64,000 nt of DNA, taken from the NCBI GenBank assembly GCA_032988165.1, contig JANTQF010000009.1, positions 208,773 to 272,772 on the forward strand, in the 5' to 3' direction. Each line of letters opens with the position of its first letter. The first letter of the stretch is position 1. Shown here one piece after another: positions 21,726 to 32,990 of this stretch. Under the pieces are notes generated by a model, which saw only the letters and a list, made by a program, of their open reading frames with translations, made no database searches and was not told the origin of the DNA. The position numbers and the translations under genes were made by a program. The stretch comes from Emmonsiellopsis sp. PD_33 (lineage: Eukaryota > Ascomycota > Eurotiomycetes > Onygenales > Ajellomycetaceae).

Positions 21726-24531
21726 TCACAGCTTCGACCTAATCCCCTCCAACCGAAACTTTACATCCTTCAACACCTTGCTGGTAGGCTTCCAGTCATC
21801 AAACAGTTTGAGCAATTCCGTCGTTTCTTCCGATAGTTCGCGACGCACGTATTCTTCTTCTAGGACACCGCGCATGGCGAAGGGGAGGATATAAGGGTTT
21901 GGAGTGGTGGTGGTGGCGCAGCGGTTGGATTTGTTGTTTATTTCTAGTTTTGCGGCAGGGACGGGGGAGGTTTCAAGGGTGTATTCTACAGCGAGTCTGC
22001 GGGTGAAATGTCAGTCAATTTGCTATTATTTCACGTTTGTAGGTAGTGGTGGGGATGCTTACTGGTATACAGATTCGTCATCGTATAATCGGGAATGCCC
22101 ATCTCCAGTGTATAGACTCCCTGCGAGTGGAGAGGATAATTCACGTATTAGGCCGTGGTCTGATATTCCAAGGTTGCGGAGTTTCATGGCGAAGCCGACA
22201 AGGTGGGAGAGGCTAGGACGAACCTGTTAGTGGTTTTGTCCTCAAGAAAATTTATGGAATACCTACAAGCTTGGTGCGTGAACTCTCCCATCGACAAAGA
22301 CAGCCCGATATATATGGGGGTGGGAAACGGGAGCAAAAATGGATGACTAGAAGAATATGAGTTTGCTGTATCTCAAATCAAAGTAATGTATTCGGGTACG
22401 TACCTCTAGAGACACCAATTGGTCATCTATGCTCCCAACATACACTATCCTTACTCCAAAATCGAGGGCCACTTCGAGGGCCGCAATATAGTCCTGTGAG
22501 ACTTTACTCGACAGACTCGCGAAGTCAAATAGCTCACCCGCCGATCCACTGATCCAGCGGGACCTATAGCCCGGGAAAGGCCCTAGATTGACCCCTGCCA
22601 TTGCGCATATCCCTATCCTTGCAGAGCTTACACAACCAAATGCTATGAGTTTGGCAACCAGCATCGTCGCCACTGGGACACCCTGGCTATGACAGGCCAA
22701 CATGATGAAGTCCGCTTTCTTGATATCTTCGATGTAGTCTAGGAGGAGCTTCCAAAGTAGATCAATGCGTTCGGATATGCGGCCTTCGCCTTCGAGGGAA
22801 ATTTTCTGGACCTCACACGAGGATCCATGAGATTCAGCCCAGCTGTAAATTGCTTTTGCTGCCATTGTTGAAAACTTGAGAGATGTACCTGTCGGCTGGC
22901 CAAGTACGGTTCGAATCAATGGCGCAGGAAAATATCCGTGCACTCCGATTGCTAGGGCTCGCTTCACTCGGGGGGGATCGGGAGTAGGTGTGACATGGGG
23001 CGGTTCAGTGCCTTTAGTGTAATATAACAAACGAGAAATTTGCTGGATGATACCAGGTCTCTCCCGTATAGGGAAGGTATCTCGAAAAGTCGGTAGTACT
23101 TGATTAGGTATTAGGATCTTCGTAACTGAAGAACTGGGTGATTCATCCTTTGGAAGAGTTGGAGCCTTTTTACTACTGAGTTTGGATGGCGTATCAGGCA
23201 CCACCATTTCAGCTACAGGCTCTTTGGGCTGGGCTTCCGTTGGGGCAGACCCTGCTTTGGGTTCCGAGACTTTGATGGATGCGCTCGCCTGGTTTCGAGA
23301 TATTGATTTGGTTGGGCTATCAGCGGATTCTGGCTGCTTGACGTCCTGTTCGATGGGTTTTGAGGATTCCTTAGACCAAAAGAGCCAACTAGATGGCCTT
23401 GCTGAGTTTGTGGGTACATTGGTTGGTTCAGTCGTCTGGTTTGTCTGTGGTTCTGTGGGCGACGGCTGCGAATTTACGGCATCATCATTCCCTTCAGAAC
23501 TTTGATCATTCCTCACATCAGGAGGTTCTTCCATGCGGGTATCTCTTTGCAAATCCTCAGTTTGCCGGGTAATAGACGAGCCGCCCCACATTTGCAACCA
23601 CGATCTCTTTTTAGGAGTTGAGAGGGTGTCGGGTACGGTAGAATTAGGTTTTGGTTCTGGTTCGACTGTAGGTTGTTCTGTGCCCTTTGATTCCGGTTCT
23701 GGCTCCTTGGCTGCCGGCTCTTCTACCGAAGGTTTGGACGTCGCGGCAACCTCAGCAGGCTGTTCTGTTTCTACAGTACTTGGAGCAGGTTCCGGGTCAT
23801 TCTTCGATAGGGCAAGCCAGGCAAGCCACCCTGATGACTGGTTTGACGGTTGCTCTTGATCTTCTTTCCCACTCTCCTTATTTCCGGGAGTAGAATCCTG
23901 GGTCACGTCCTTGTGGCCAAGCTCTTTTCTATCAGATCCACTTTCCACCTCAGGCGAACCTTTTGGCAAGGCAGTGACAGTATCGCTGCAAGCGGCATTT
24001 AATTTTGTTTCTTTAGCTTTCTGGTCAGACATAGGTATATCTGGAACGGATGCAGAGCCAACTGAAGCAATATTGATCCGAGTTGTCGCTACTTCTGCGG
24101 GTAAGGACCTCGTCGATCCCCCAACTTTCTTTGTGAGTCCGAGAGATGGGGCTCTAACGGGACGAGATTGTGTGAATTGCGTAGATTGCGTAGATTGGGT
24201 TGTCACGGTTCGTTTCCGCTCGGGAGTCGGGGCGCATTCTGCAGATATGCTCTCTCGCGCAACTTCGGTGACGGCTGGTGCCTTGGGTTTGCGAGGCCAG
24301 GTTCGGGTGTACCAGTTCTAGCATTCAGTAAGCTAATGTCAACCCTCTGAGCAGTATCAAAATAAGGCAAACCCATGTTCTTACCGATCCAGAGTCTTTC
24401 TGTTTGTCCGGAGTCAGGGCGCCGGTGGGAGTGTCGGCGCTCATGCCGGCATCCTGGGAAGCATGTGCCGACTCGGTGTCGTCATTAGGGTCGTTTGGCT
24501 TCACCCGCTTACTCGGTCCCGCGGGCGCCAT
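21726..24531 (-). CDS. YML020W-like alpha/beta-hydrolase-fold protein
   Basis: Fungal protein resembling yeast YML020W, whose role is unknown. Five exons are inferred: 24385-24531, 22404-24317, 22267-22346, 22063-22212 and 21726-21996, giving 853 aa. The N-terminal half is Ser/Thr/Pro/Glu-rich and disordered, but contains repeated aromatic motifs with spacer: NWYTRTWPRK, SGWLAWLAL, SWLQMWGGS and SSWLFWSKE. The C-terminal half is the hydrolase fold, with IGVHGYFP preceding a nucleophile elbow ACHSQGVP (Ser in HSQG). A candidate acid lies in YVGSIDDQLV and a late His in VSHPHIY. Lipase-type activity is possible but unproven. The acceptor of exon 4 needs the second of two AG sites 11 bases apart, because the first breaks the frame. 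The gene is divergent from spb1. Confidence 0.82.
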
Positions 24532-24902
24532 AGGAAAATAGAAGAAGGCATAACACGGCCAGCACGTACAGGACAGAGGGCGCTACAGCTCGAGAGCAGA
24601 CATCGAGGAGCGCAGACAAAGCGTTGGGGAGACTTCTGCCATGTTGTCGCCGGCATTGATAGGCAGAGGAGACGCCCGATGATGTAAGGCGAAGTCATGT
24701 GACACGGGCCACACCGCCCTGGGCAGAAAAAATATATTGCCAAGAGCGGAGATCGAAGAGAGACCGAGACGACGACAACGACAGAGGGGAATATTCCACC
24801 CCTTGATTGCTGCGACTGGGACACACGGGCGGGATTCTCCTTGCTGCTGGTTGCCGGCTCACATTCTTTCAGCCTGGTTGATTCCGGCTATCTATATTAG
24901 CC
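24532..24902. promoter_or_regulatory. Bidirectional promoter, hydrolase gene and spb1
   Basis: Only 371 bases separate the two divergent start codons, so both promoters must lie in or near this segment. It includes a CATGTGAC element near 24697 and a GACGACGACAACGAC run near 24770. No gene was found. Confidence 0.6.
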
Positions 24903-27644
24903 ATGGCGATCCAGAAGAAGGCAAGTCCCTGTTCATTCACTGGCACCCTAATATGTCTTTGTCGCACTCTAACAGTTTGTACTATAGCACGGAAAAGGCC
25001 GTTTGGATAAATGGTATAAGCTTGCCAAGGAGAAGGGCTATCGAGCCCGTGCCGCTTTCAAGCTGATTCAGCTCAATAAGAAATATGGATTTTTGGAAAA
25101 GAGCAAAGTGCTCCTCGATCTTTGCGCCGCACCCGGTGTAAGTTACCCGCCTGTCTGAACGGGGATAAGTCATCTCTAACCATCACACCTACGTCCAATA
25201 GTCATGGTGTCAAGTTGCCGCAGAATGCATGCCCGCACAGTCCCTAATCGTCGGTGTCGATCTCGCTCCGATTAAACCAATCCCCAAAGTCATAAGCTTC
25301 CAGAGCGATATCACCACCGACAAGTGTCGTGCTACGATCAGGCAGCATTTCAAAACCTGGAAAGCAGATACCGTCCTCCACGACGGTGCGCCAAACGTCG
25401 GTGTTGCCTGGGTACAGGATGCTTTCTCGCAAGCGGAGCTGGTGCTTCAGTCGTTGAAGTTGGCAACGGAATTTCTTGCTCCAGGAGGCTCATTTGTTAC
25501 AAAAGTCTTCAGATCTAAAGATTACAATCCCTTGTTGTGGGTGTTTAAGCAATTGTTCACAACTGTCGAAGCCACCAAACCACCCTCCTCGCGAAACGTT
25601 TCTGCGGAAATTTTCGTCGTCTGCCTCGGCTTCAAGGCTCCCAAACACATCGACCCGAAATTCCTTGACCCTAGACATGTCTTCGCCGAACTACAGGACC
25701 CCACTCCAAACCATGAAGCAAAGGTGTTTAATCCAGAGAAAAAGAAGCGGAAGAGAGAGGGTTATGAAGAAGGCAATTACCTCCAGTACAAGGAAATCCC
25801 CGTCAGCGAATACATAAACACCACCGATCCAATCGCGATTCTGGGAGAGTACAACAAGTTGAGCTTTCAACAGTCGATGAGCGGTGACATTGCGCTGGCA
25901 ACTCTTGAGCGGCTTCCGGAAACTACCCCCGAAATCAAAATGTGTTGCGAGGATCTCAAAGTGCTCGGAAAGAAGGAATTTCGTAACTTGTTGAGATGGC
26001 GTCTGAAGGTTCGAGAGCGGTTCGGGCTGTCGGTGAAGAAAGGCACCAGCAAGACAGCCGAGCAGCCTGAGGAAGTAGCTGAGATCGAACCCATGGACGA
26101 AGAGCTAGCAATCCAGGAAGAACTACAACGGCTGAAGGAAAAAGAGACGTCAAGGCAGAAGAAAGAGCGCCGCAGGGAAAACGAGCGCAAGCAAAAGGAG
26201 ATCGTCCGAATGCAGATGCACATGACTACTCCCATGGACATCGGTGTCGAACAAGCAGGCCCTGCCGGGGAAGGGGCCATGTTTGCTATCAAGCCGGTTA
26301 ACAGAATTGGAGGAGCGGGGAAGCTGGCGAGTGCCAAGATGGTGGACGTTGAGAGCTCGGACGAGGACGATTCAGAGACAATCGATGATGAGACCGATGA
26401 TGAACAAGACCGCCTCGAGCGTGAACTAGACTCCATGTACGAAAGATACCAGACTGATCGCGAAGATCGGGATTCAAAAATACGTGCGAAGAAGGCGCGG
26501 AAGGATTTCGAAACCGAGGAGTGGGAGGGGATTTCTGATTCCGGAAAAGAAAGCGGTGCGGAAACAGATGCTGATGATGTTGAAATGGGAACTCCAATTC
26601 TGAGCAGTGCTACCGAAAATAAAGGCTTGTCGAATAAAGCTGCAATGTTCTTCGATCAGGATATCTTCCAAGGACTCGGGGATTTGGGCGAAGATGATGA
26701 GGATGAGGAGGATGATGAGGGTGAGGATGAGGACGAGGATGAGCAAGATGAAGGAAATACCCAGGTTTCAGAAGACGATGACAGCGCGTCGGGCGAAGAA
26801 GAAGAGTATTCAGATATGTCTGAGAGTGAAGATGATATTCAACCCCCACCAAAGTCAACAAAGGCGGACCGCAAAAAGTCCGAAAAGCCCGACTCCTGGG
26901 ATAAAAAAGATAAAAAGAAGTCATCCAATATATCTCCCAATTTCGAAGAGAAGCAAGATGACCCGCGCAAAAAGAACGGACAACTAGGTAAGCCCATCTC
27001 CCATCCCCTATCACAGCCCTAACCTCTTCCTCTCCAAATCACCGCCAGTCAAAAGCGAAGAAAACAAAAATACTAACAACCCCCCAGACATCGACATCAT
27101 CACCGCAGAAGCCATGGCCCTCGCCCAACAAATCGTAACGGGCCAAAAGACACCCGCCGACGTCGTCGACGACGGCTTCAACAAGCTCACCTTCCGCGAC
27201 ACCGACGGTCTGCCAGAGTGGTTCCTCGACGACGAAAACAAGCACTCCAAGATCCAAAAGCCCATCACCGCGGCCGCCGCCGCCGCCATCCGCGAAAAGC
27301 TGCGCGCCATCAACGCCCGCCCCATCAAGAAGGTCCAAGAAGCCAAGGGCCGCAAGAAGTTCAAGGCTGCACAGCGGCTGGAGAAGCTGCGGAAGAAGTC
27401 TGCGTTGTTGGCGGATGATGAGGGGATTAGTGAGAAGGATAAGGCGCAGACGATTGCGCGGATGATGAGCCGCGCGATGAAGAAGAAGCCTAAGCAGAGT
27501 GTTAAGCTTGTTGTGGCTAGGGGAGGGAATAGGGGTATTTCTGGGCGGCCCAGGGGTGTCAAGGGGAAGTATAAGATTGTTGATGCGCGGTTGAAGAAGG
27601 ATGTTAGGGCTGAGAAGAGGTTGGCGAAGAAGAAGAAGAACTGA
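24903..27644 (+). CDS. spb1: AdoMet-dependent rRNA 2'-O-methyltransferase Spb1
   Basis: Nucleolar methyltransferase of the FtsJ/RrmJ family that methylates 25S rRNA during 60S ribosome assembly. Four exons are inferred: 24903-24920, 24988-25137, 25202-26987 and 27088-27644, giving 836 aa. Exon 1 has only six codons, and its intron uses a GC donor (AAG|GCAAGT). The joined N-terminus reads MAIQKKHGKGRLDKWYKLAK, typical of Spb1. The SAM motif is LLDLCAAPGSW (residues 48-58). The K-D-K-E catalytic tetrad is visible as K31, D117, K157 and E192. The middle has coiled coil and long acidic runs. The C-terminal exon is the basic Spb1 domain, with GRKKFKAAQRLEKLRKK and VVARGGNRG. Length and order match the family. 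Exon 4 shows a sharp change from C-ending to G-ending codons near 27370. Confidence 0.95.
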
Positions 27645-28097
27645 AGTTTTTTTATCCTGCCTTTTTTTTTCATGGTTGGGTGATTCTTGTTTTTTATGTG
27701 GTATAACATGCGGGTTAAGGGGCGGGTTTGCATATAGATGGGGAGAATTTAAAAATCTGCTATTTTGGATTGTCTACGCTGCAATATCGGCTATTCAATT
27801 CTGACTGGATTTAGGAAACGTATGTGTGGTAAGAAATGCACCTTAGGCAACCAAGCCCTCATTGCTCAGGGGGGGGGATTTATATCTGGGTATCTAACCC
27901 CAAACACACCCTGAAGCCAGCTTCATCCCTCCTTTATCAGAATAAGAACAGAGCTATATAGAAAAGGGAGAAAAGAGAAATGGTTTAAACCCCACTCATG
28001 AAAAACACAAAAGGACAAACGAAAAAAAACCCGAAATCACAACGCCAAAAAAAATAAAAAAAGGGATGGTGTGTTTCTAAATTCTATATCCCACCCC
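27645..28097. other. Convergent intergenic gap
   Basis: The 3' ends of spb1 and of the minus-strand transporter face each other here. A/T-rich sequence and homopolymer runs near 27665 and 28020-28060 fit 3' UTRs. No gene is seen. Confidence 0.6.
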
Positions 28098-29871
28098 TCA
28101 CCCCTCCTTCCCCTCATGATTAACAACCAAAAACGAAAAGAACACAATCGTAGCACCAACCCAGTACAGCGCACTCGAATACTGCCCTTGCAAGAAAATC
28201 TGTGCAACAAGGGAGAGCGGGATAGTCAGACTGAGACCGACAGTGACCACCAGCGGCGTTGTGAGGAGCATGGCGTACGCCCAACAGATGTCTGAGACGA
28301 CGGATGTGACCGAATTGACCTAAAGACGTGGACAACTGTGGGTTAGCTAGTGGGATTGCGAAGGGGGGAGAAGAAGTATACTCTATAGAGTGCGATAGGA
28401 AAATGGGCCATGTATTGCATGCATACCAAAACAATCATCCACACCCTCTGACTATCCGGCAACGCGAATGTCTCCCAACCAGCCAGATGCAAAATCACCA
28501 GCCCGGGCCACATGATAACCGTATTGATTAGTCCCACCAGCCCGAAAAATAACGACATGTTCACCCGACTCTCATTCCCAACCTGCTTCTTCATCACGAT
28601 CGTATAGACACCATATAAAATGGCGCTAAATGCGGCCATGGCATCGCCAAGGGCGATCTCGCCTGTCGTTTTGTGTGGAAATGAGCTGCGTGTGGCGTTG
28701 GCGTCGTTATCAGCGTCATTGGAACCGGATAGGTCGACGCGGGAGATCAAGAAGATTCCGGATAAAGAGGCGAGGACGCCGATGAGTTTGCGTGGGGTGA
28801 ATTTCTCTACGCCCATTATTACGCCGAATATTAGGGTCCAGACGCCTAGTGAATTATTATAAGTAAAATGTGTGATTTATGCGAGGAAAATGAGGAGATA
28901 TAATTGACTCATACCGCTGGTAGATGTCAATATCGTCGTGCTTCCGACGGTCGTGAATTGCAAGCATGCCATGGCAAAGTAATTGGCCTGGGGTTCGGAT
29001 TAGTGTCTATCCATGCGCAAAGGGAGTTTTGCAGAACGCCCTGAACATACCAAGAACTATATCAACCGGTTAACAAAGTAATTTAATCTAAGAACCACAG
29101 AGGTAAGTTGGGGGGGGATGCTCACCCATAATAAACAAAACTCCAAACTCAACTTCGCCGTCTCTCTAAACCCCAATCTCTCTGAAGATGAAGAATCGCC
29201 GGCATTATTTCCCTCAACCAAAGTTCTACCATCACTCTCTGGATCCACATCCACCTCATCATCCTCAGCTAAGAAGGGGCGGGACTCATCAGCCGCCTCA
29301 CGCGAATCCAATTGCGCAACTAGCGACCGCAACGACGTGACCTTCGAGAGCTTCCCGGCTCTCCATAGTCTGAAGAGCCTCCGGCCGACAATAGGCAGCA
29401 GTGGAAATATGAAGAAGGCCGTATTTAAATATGTGACGAAGAAAGGTTTCGAGTATGTGTTGTCTGCGAATATAGTCTGCAAAAAGAGATTAGAACAAGA
29501 CAAAAAACATAACGCTAGAATGCCAGCTCATAATCGGAATGATAACTGTAACTCCTCCCCCAACCCCCCCTCCATCCTCCCCCGCCTTCCTTTCAATTAT
29601 AAGACATCAAACAAAAGGAAAAAGCACTCACACTAGCCAAAAAATTCGACGCCGTCCACAGCACCACCACAACAAGCAACAGCACGATTCCCAACGTCCG
29701 TCTCGCGAGTCCAATAATTAACGGCGACGAACCAGGACCAGCCCCAGAAATAGAACCAGTATCGTCCTGCCTCCGCTTTATGCGTCTCCCCGAGGCACGC
29801 GATATCGATCTTGACCTGGCCGTATGTAGAGCAGCGCCTCCTCCGGAGGAGGGTCCGGAATCCTCGTACAT
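28098..29871 (-). CDS. SLC35F/YML018C-like vacuolar-type membrane transporter
   Basis: Drug/metabolite-transporter superfamily membrane protein, closest in type to yeast YML018C (vacuolar membrane) and animal SLC35F5; the substrate is unknown. Six exons are inferred: 29632-29871, 29126-29476, 29051-29056, 28915-28987, 28427-28845 and 28098-28319, giving 436 aa. The third exon is a 6-nt microexon encoding Phe-Leu. It is needed to join LSLEFCLLW to ANYFAMACLQFTTVGS, where the family has FCxxWFxAN. About ten membrane helices are visible, including LGIVLLLVVVVLWTASNFLA, FVTYLNTAFFIFPLLPIV and PLVVTVGLSLTIPLSLVAQI. A hydrophilic acidic loop of about 70 residues follows the second helix. The family signature STTILTSTSGVWTLIFG is intact, and nothing is broken. 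Confidence 0.9.
29051..29056 (-). other. 6-nt microexon of the YML018C-like transporter
   Basis: On the minus strand the sequence reads ...GATATAG, then TTCTTG, then GTATGT. The six bases have a full acceptor before them and a full donor after them, with introns of 69 and 63 nt on the two sides. Including the codons Phe-Leu rebuilds the family motif; skipping them would delete two residues inside a membrane helix without a frame shift. Confidence 0.8.
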
Positions 29872-31121
29872 GTGTTTGGGGGCGGATATAGTCTTGGTTG
29901 ATAGGTAAATGTGCAGTTCTATGTCGCGCGGGACAAAAGGACGGGTCTGTAGGTGGATATCGTGAGCAGGGTGGGATTTCGAAGGCAGAGAAAGATTCGA
30001 TAATCAGCTGATAGCTTAGCTGTGGGTTAGTTTGTACTGGGTACAAAGAGATATGGGCAAGACAATGGCGGATCGGAGGAGCGGGAGGTGTGGACGGGGC
30101 GAGAGTCGCGGCGCATAATGGTGGGGATGCTCTCTGGGTTAAGTAGCCACAGCGGGCTAGTGTTCAAAGATGAGCTGAGACGAGCTCTCAGGAGTGAAAC
30201 GTCATAGCCAGGAGAGGTATTCGAACGGAGGTTGAAGAGGTGACATTGCGGCTGGGTGGTGTCAGGTTGTTGGAGATGAGGCTGAAATAAACAATTGCTG
30301 GGGTTGGGCTGCTTATCTCAGACGATCTGATAAGCGAAGATCGGATCTGGAATCAGTGGAGTATCTACAGTTCTTGTGTATGGGATGTTTAGGATGGAAT
30401 GAATTTATCATTAATGGCAGCTCATTTGTTCTATTAGTGTTCTCTGCACCCTACATTCCCATAACCTTCGTATAGCGAATGTGGGCAGTGTATAATTTAC
30501 CTGCTATATACATATGGAACCATTCAGGAGCTGCCAATACCCCAGATCCTCTACTACCACCCATACAATAACCACAGCTAAGCTAGACAAACATGGACGG
30601 AGCCCAACAATTGTTAGCGAGAAGAAATGGCGGGGTAAAAAAGGCTGTCATAACAGCAACGCAATCCGACGCAGAAAGCAGAACAGGGATTATATCCAAG
30701 AGCACAAGCCTTTATCTCCCGGTATTGCAGAATTGGACGATAGCAAAGTTGCCACAGAGGAGGAAAGGGACAAAAAAGTAAGAACATTAACAGCGCCATG
30801 GTCGACAAAATCCGGATGATATCTGAATAGCCAAGCAACCAAGCCTGGCCGGCGGGGTAGGGCTCGAAAAGGTAGACAACATTACGTAGGCGATGAAGAA
30901 GGAAAGTCTCTGCGGCAAATTATAATGATTTCAAGATCACAACGCCGATGACTCCGGAATAGAAACGAGGAAAGGTCCAACTCAAACAAACAGGGTGAGC
31001 TGCATATCAACCACCCAGCAGAAACCTCCCATAGCTTGCGAAAGTCGTATTAGGCGGGTTATACGTAGCTCAGGGCCACAGCCCAACAAGAGGAAATTGG
31101 CAAAGCGATAAGAGCGAGTCG
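29872..31121. other. Intergenic region upstream of the transporter
   Basis: This runs from the transporter start to the ypt7 stop and should hold the transporter promoter and leader plus the ypt7 3' UTR. Open frames around 30514-30838 run on both strands without family features. No gene is recognised. Confidence 0.5.
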
Positions 31122-32057
31122 TTAACAGGCGCAGCCATCACGGTCGTTGTCAAGATGGATATTGATTGGATCAGCGAAATCTCCACTATACTCCTCAGAT
31201 TCTTCTTGTAACAACGCGCTTTTGGCAATTTCTATTCCAGAGTGTATTAGCAACTAGCGCTCTCGGGAGTGAAGGGCCAAACTCGTACCTTCGAATGCCT
31301 GTTCGACATTGACGGCCTCTTTAGCGCTCGTTTCAAAGTAAGGAATGTTTCCCTTGGATTGGCAGTATGTCGTGGCTCGTTTCGAGGATATCATTCTTTT
31401 GCTCTCTTCCACGTCGATCTTGTTTCCCAGCACAACCTAATAGCCATGTAAGCATGCCAACGGAATGATATGTGGGGTGATAGGCGCAACTCACGAAAGG
31501 GAAACTTTCGGGGTCTCTCGGGCTAGCCTGGATGAGAAATTCATCGCGCCAACTATCCAGCGTCTCGAAGCTCTTGGAGTTATTAACGTCGTATACCAAA
31601 ACACAGCAATCAGCTCCTCGGTAGAACGCCACGCCTAGCGACTGAAATCGTTCTTGTCCAGCAGTATCCCAAAGCTGTCCCAGAGTAAAACAACAAAGTC
31701 AGCAGCCACTTTCATGAAACCAACAAAATATGATGCCCGGCGTACCTGCAGAGTCACGAGTCTGTCATCCACCAAAACGTCCTTCGTCAGGTAATCCGCG
31801 CCAATGGTTGCCTTGTAGCTCGAGCTGTATTTCTTATTGACCTGTTGGATTCATAGATAAGCTGCTGTCGTCCGTCATACCACGTCGCGGGGATCAAGTG
31901 ACGTTATACTAACATATTGGTTCATCAAACTAGTCTTTCCAACGCCGCTATCGCCGAGGACGATGACCTAGATGGAGCGAACGGGAGTGGTTAGCAGGGG
32001 TCATTACGGGACGCAAGAGCAACAAACCTTCAAAAGGAGCTTCTTCCGGGTAGCCAT
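31122..32057 (-). CDS. ypt7: Rab7-family GTPase Ypt7
   Basis: Small GTPase of the late endosome and vacuole. It drives homotypic vacuole fusion, endosome-to-vacuole transport and autophagosome fusion with HOPS. Six exons are inferred: 32028-32057, 31914-31967, 31746-31841, 31495-31674, 31289-31436 and 31122-31231, giving 205 aa, the usual Rab7 length. All nucleotide-binding motifs are present: GDSGVGKT at 15-22, the switch I Thr in TIGADY, WDTAGQE, GNKID and the final ETSAK. The Rab7-type C-terminus ends GCAC, whose two cysteines are the expected geranylgeranylation sites. The start exon MATRKKLLLK is typical. Several introns lie between the nucleotide-binding motifs. An E-box lies about 400 bases upstream. 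Nothing is unusual in the protein. Confidence 0.96.
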
Positions 32058-32990
32058 GTCTGCGATCGTGCGGTCTAATGTAGTGTCTAGGGGTGGAGAG
32101 CAGTCCAAAAATGGGAGCGTGGGAGAGGACTTGTAGTTGGCCGCAGGAGGAGAACGGTTGGAGATGTGGAGATCGGAGAAGCAGCGGCCCAAGGAAGCCC
32201 GTTCGGGATAAGACTGCAAGACAGAAACTGGCAGAGTAGAGAAAGGGGTGGGAGACAGAAACAAGCAGATGTCTGGAATGCGGAGGAACCCGAAAGCGCA
32301 ATGCGGACGGAGAAGCAAGCTGGGGTTGAGACAGAAGACGCGGGAAAGGAGATGGAGATGATGATGATGATATCGGGGTGAGGAGAGAGGTACATCATTT
32401 GACCCACTAGGCCGCATTGGGGCTAGTGCAGATGCGGCCTTGGCGCCGATAAAGGGGGCACGTGATCATCTCGAGGCCGGCCTTCTTTTGCTACCACGAC
32501 GTCATCACAAACTTGAAGATATCAGCTTGGACAATTGTACTCCTTACATCTCATGGCCACTCTACTACATTTCATCTCAGGGAAATATTGCATAGACCCT
32601 CGCTAGTTCATGCTCTCTCTGTTGCCGTGCTATTCCTAGCCTCCCTCCCACCCACTAGGCAACCCCCCTTCTCACAGAGCGGCAGAGCCTCAGCAATCCT
32701 CAAGGACCTCAGCCCACATATTACGATGCATTAAACGGCGGCTCCCAGGCTCCCGCCTTACTACAGGTAGATCTTACCTAGGGGGTTGAGCGCCATATTC
32801 GATTCAGATTGATATTTCTGTTGCTTTACCAGGCTGTCCCAAAGATAACAAACAGCGACAGGATACAAATCTATTCCCCCCTGGTTTCCACGCCGTCATT
32901 TTACATCATCAACCTCTTTAGCCTGAAGGAGCTGGTCTACCTAGAAAAAAATCCATACACCCATGCTATCCACCTGCAACCCCCCAGCGC
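32058..32990. other. ypt7 promoter region and downstream spacer
   Basis: The first 400 bases upstream of ypt7 are G/A-rich on plus and hold its leader and promoter; the rest runs to the 3' end of the galactanase gene. The open frames inside are shadows of low complexity. No gene is recognised. Confidence 0.5.
32459..32468 (+). promoter_or_regulatory. E-box GCACGTGATC upstream of ypt7
   Basis: Identical in all ten bases to the element in the lig4/irs4 divergent promoter (15032). It lies about 400 bases upstream of the ypt7 start. A bHLH binding site is inferred from the CACGTG core. Confidence 0.4.
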
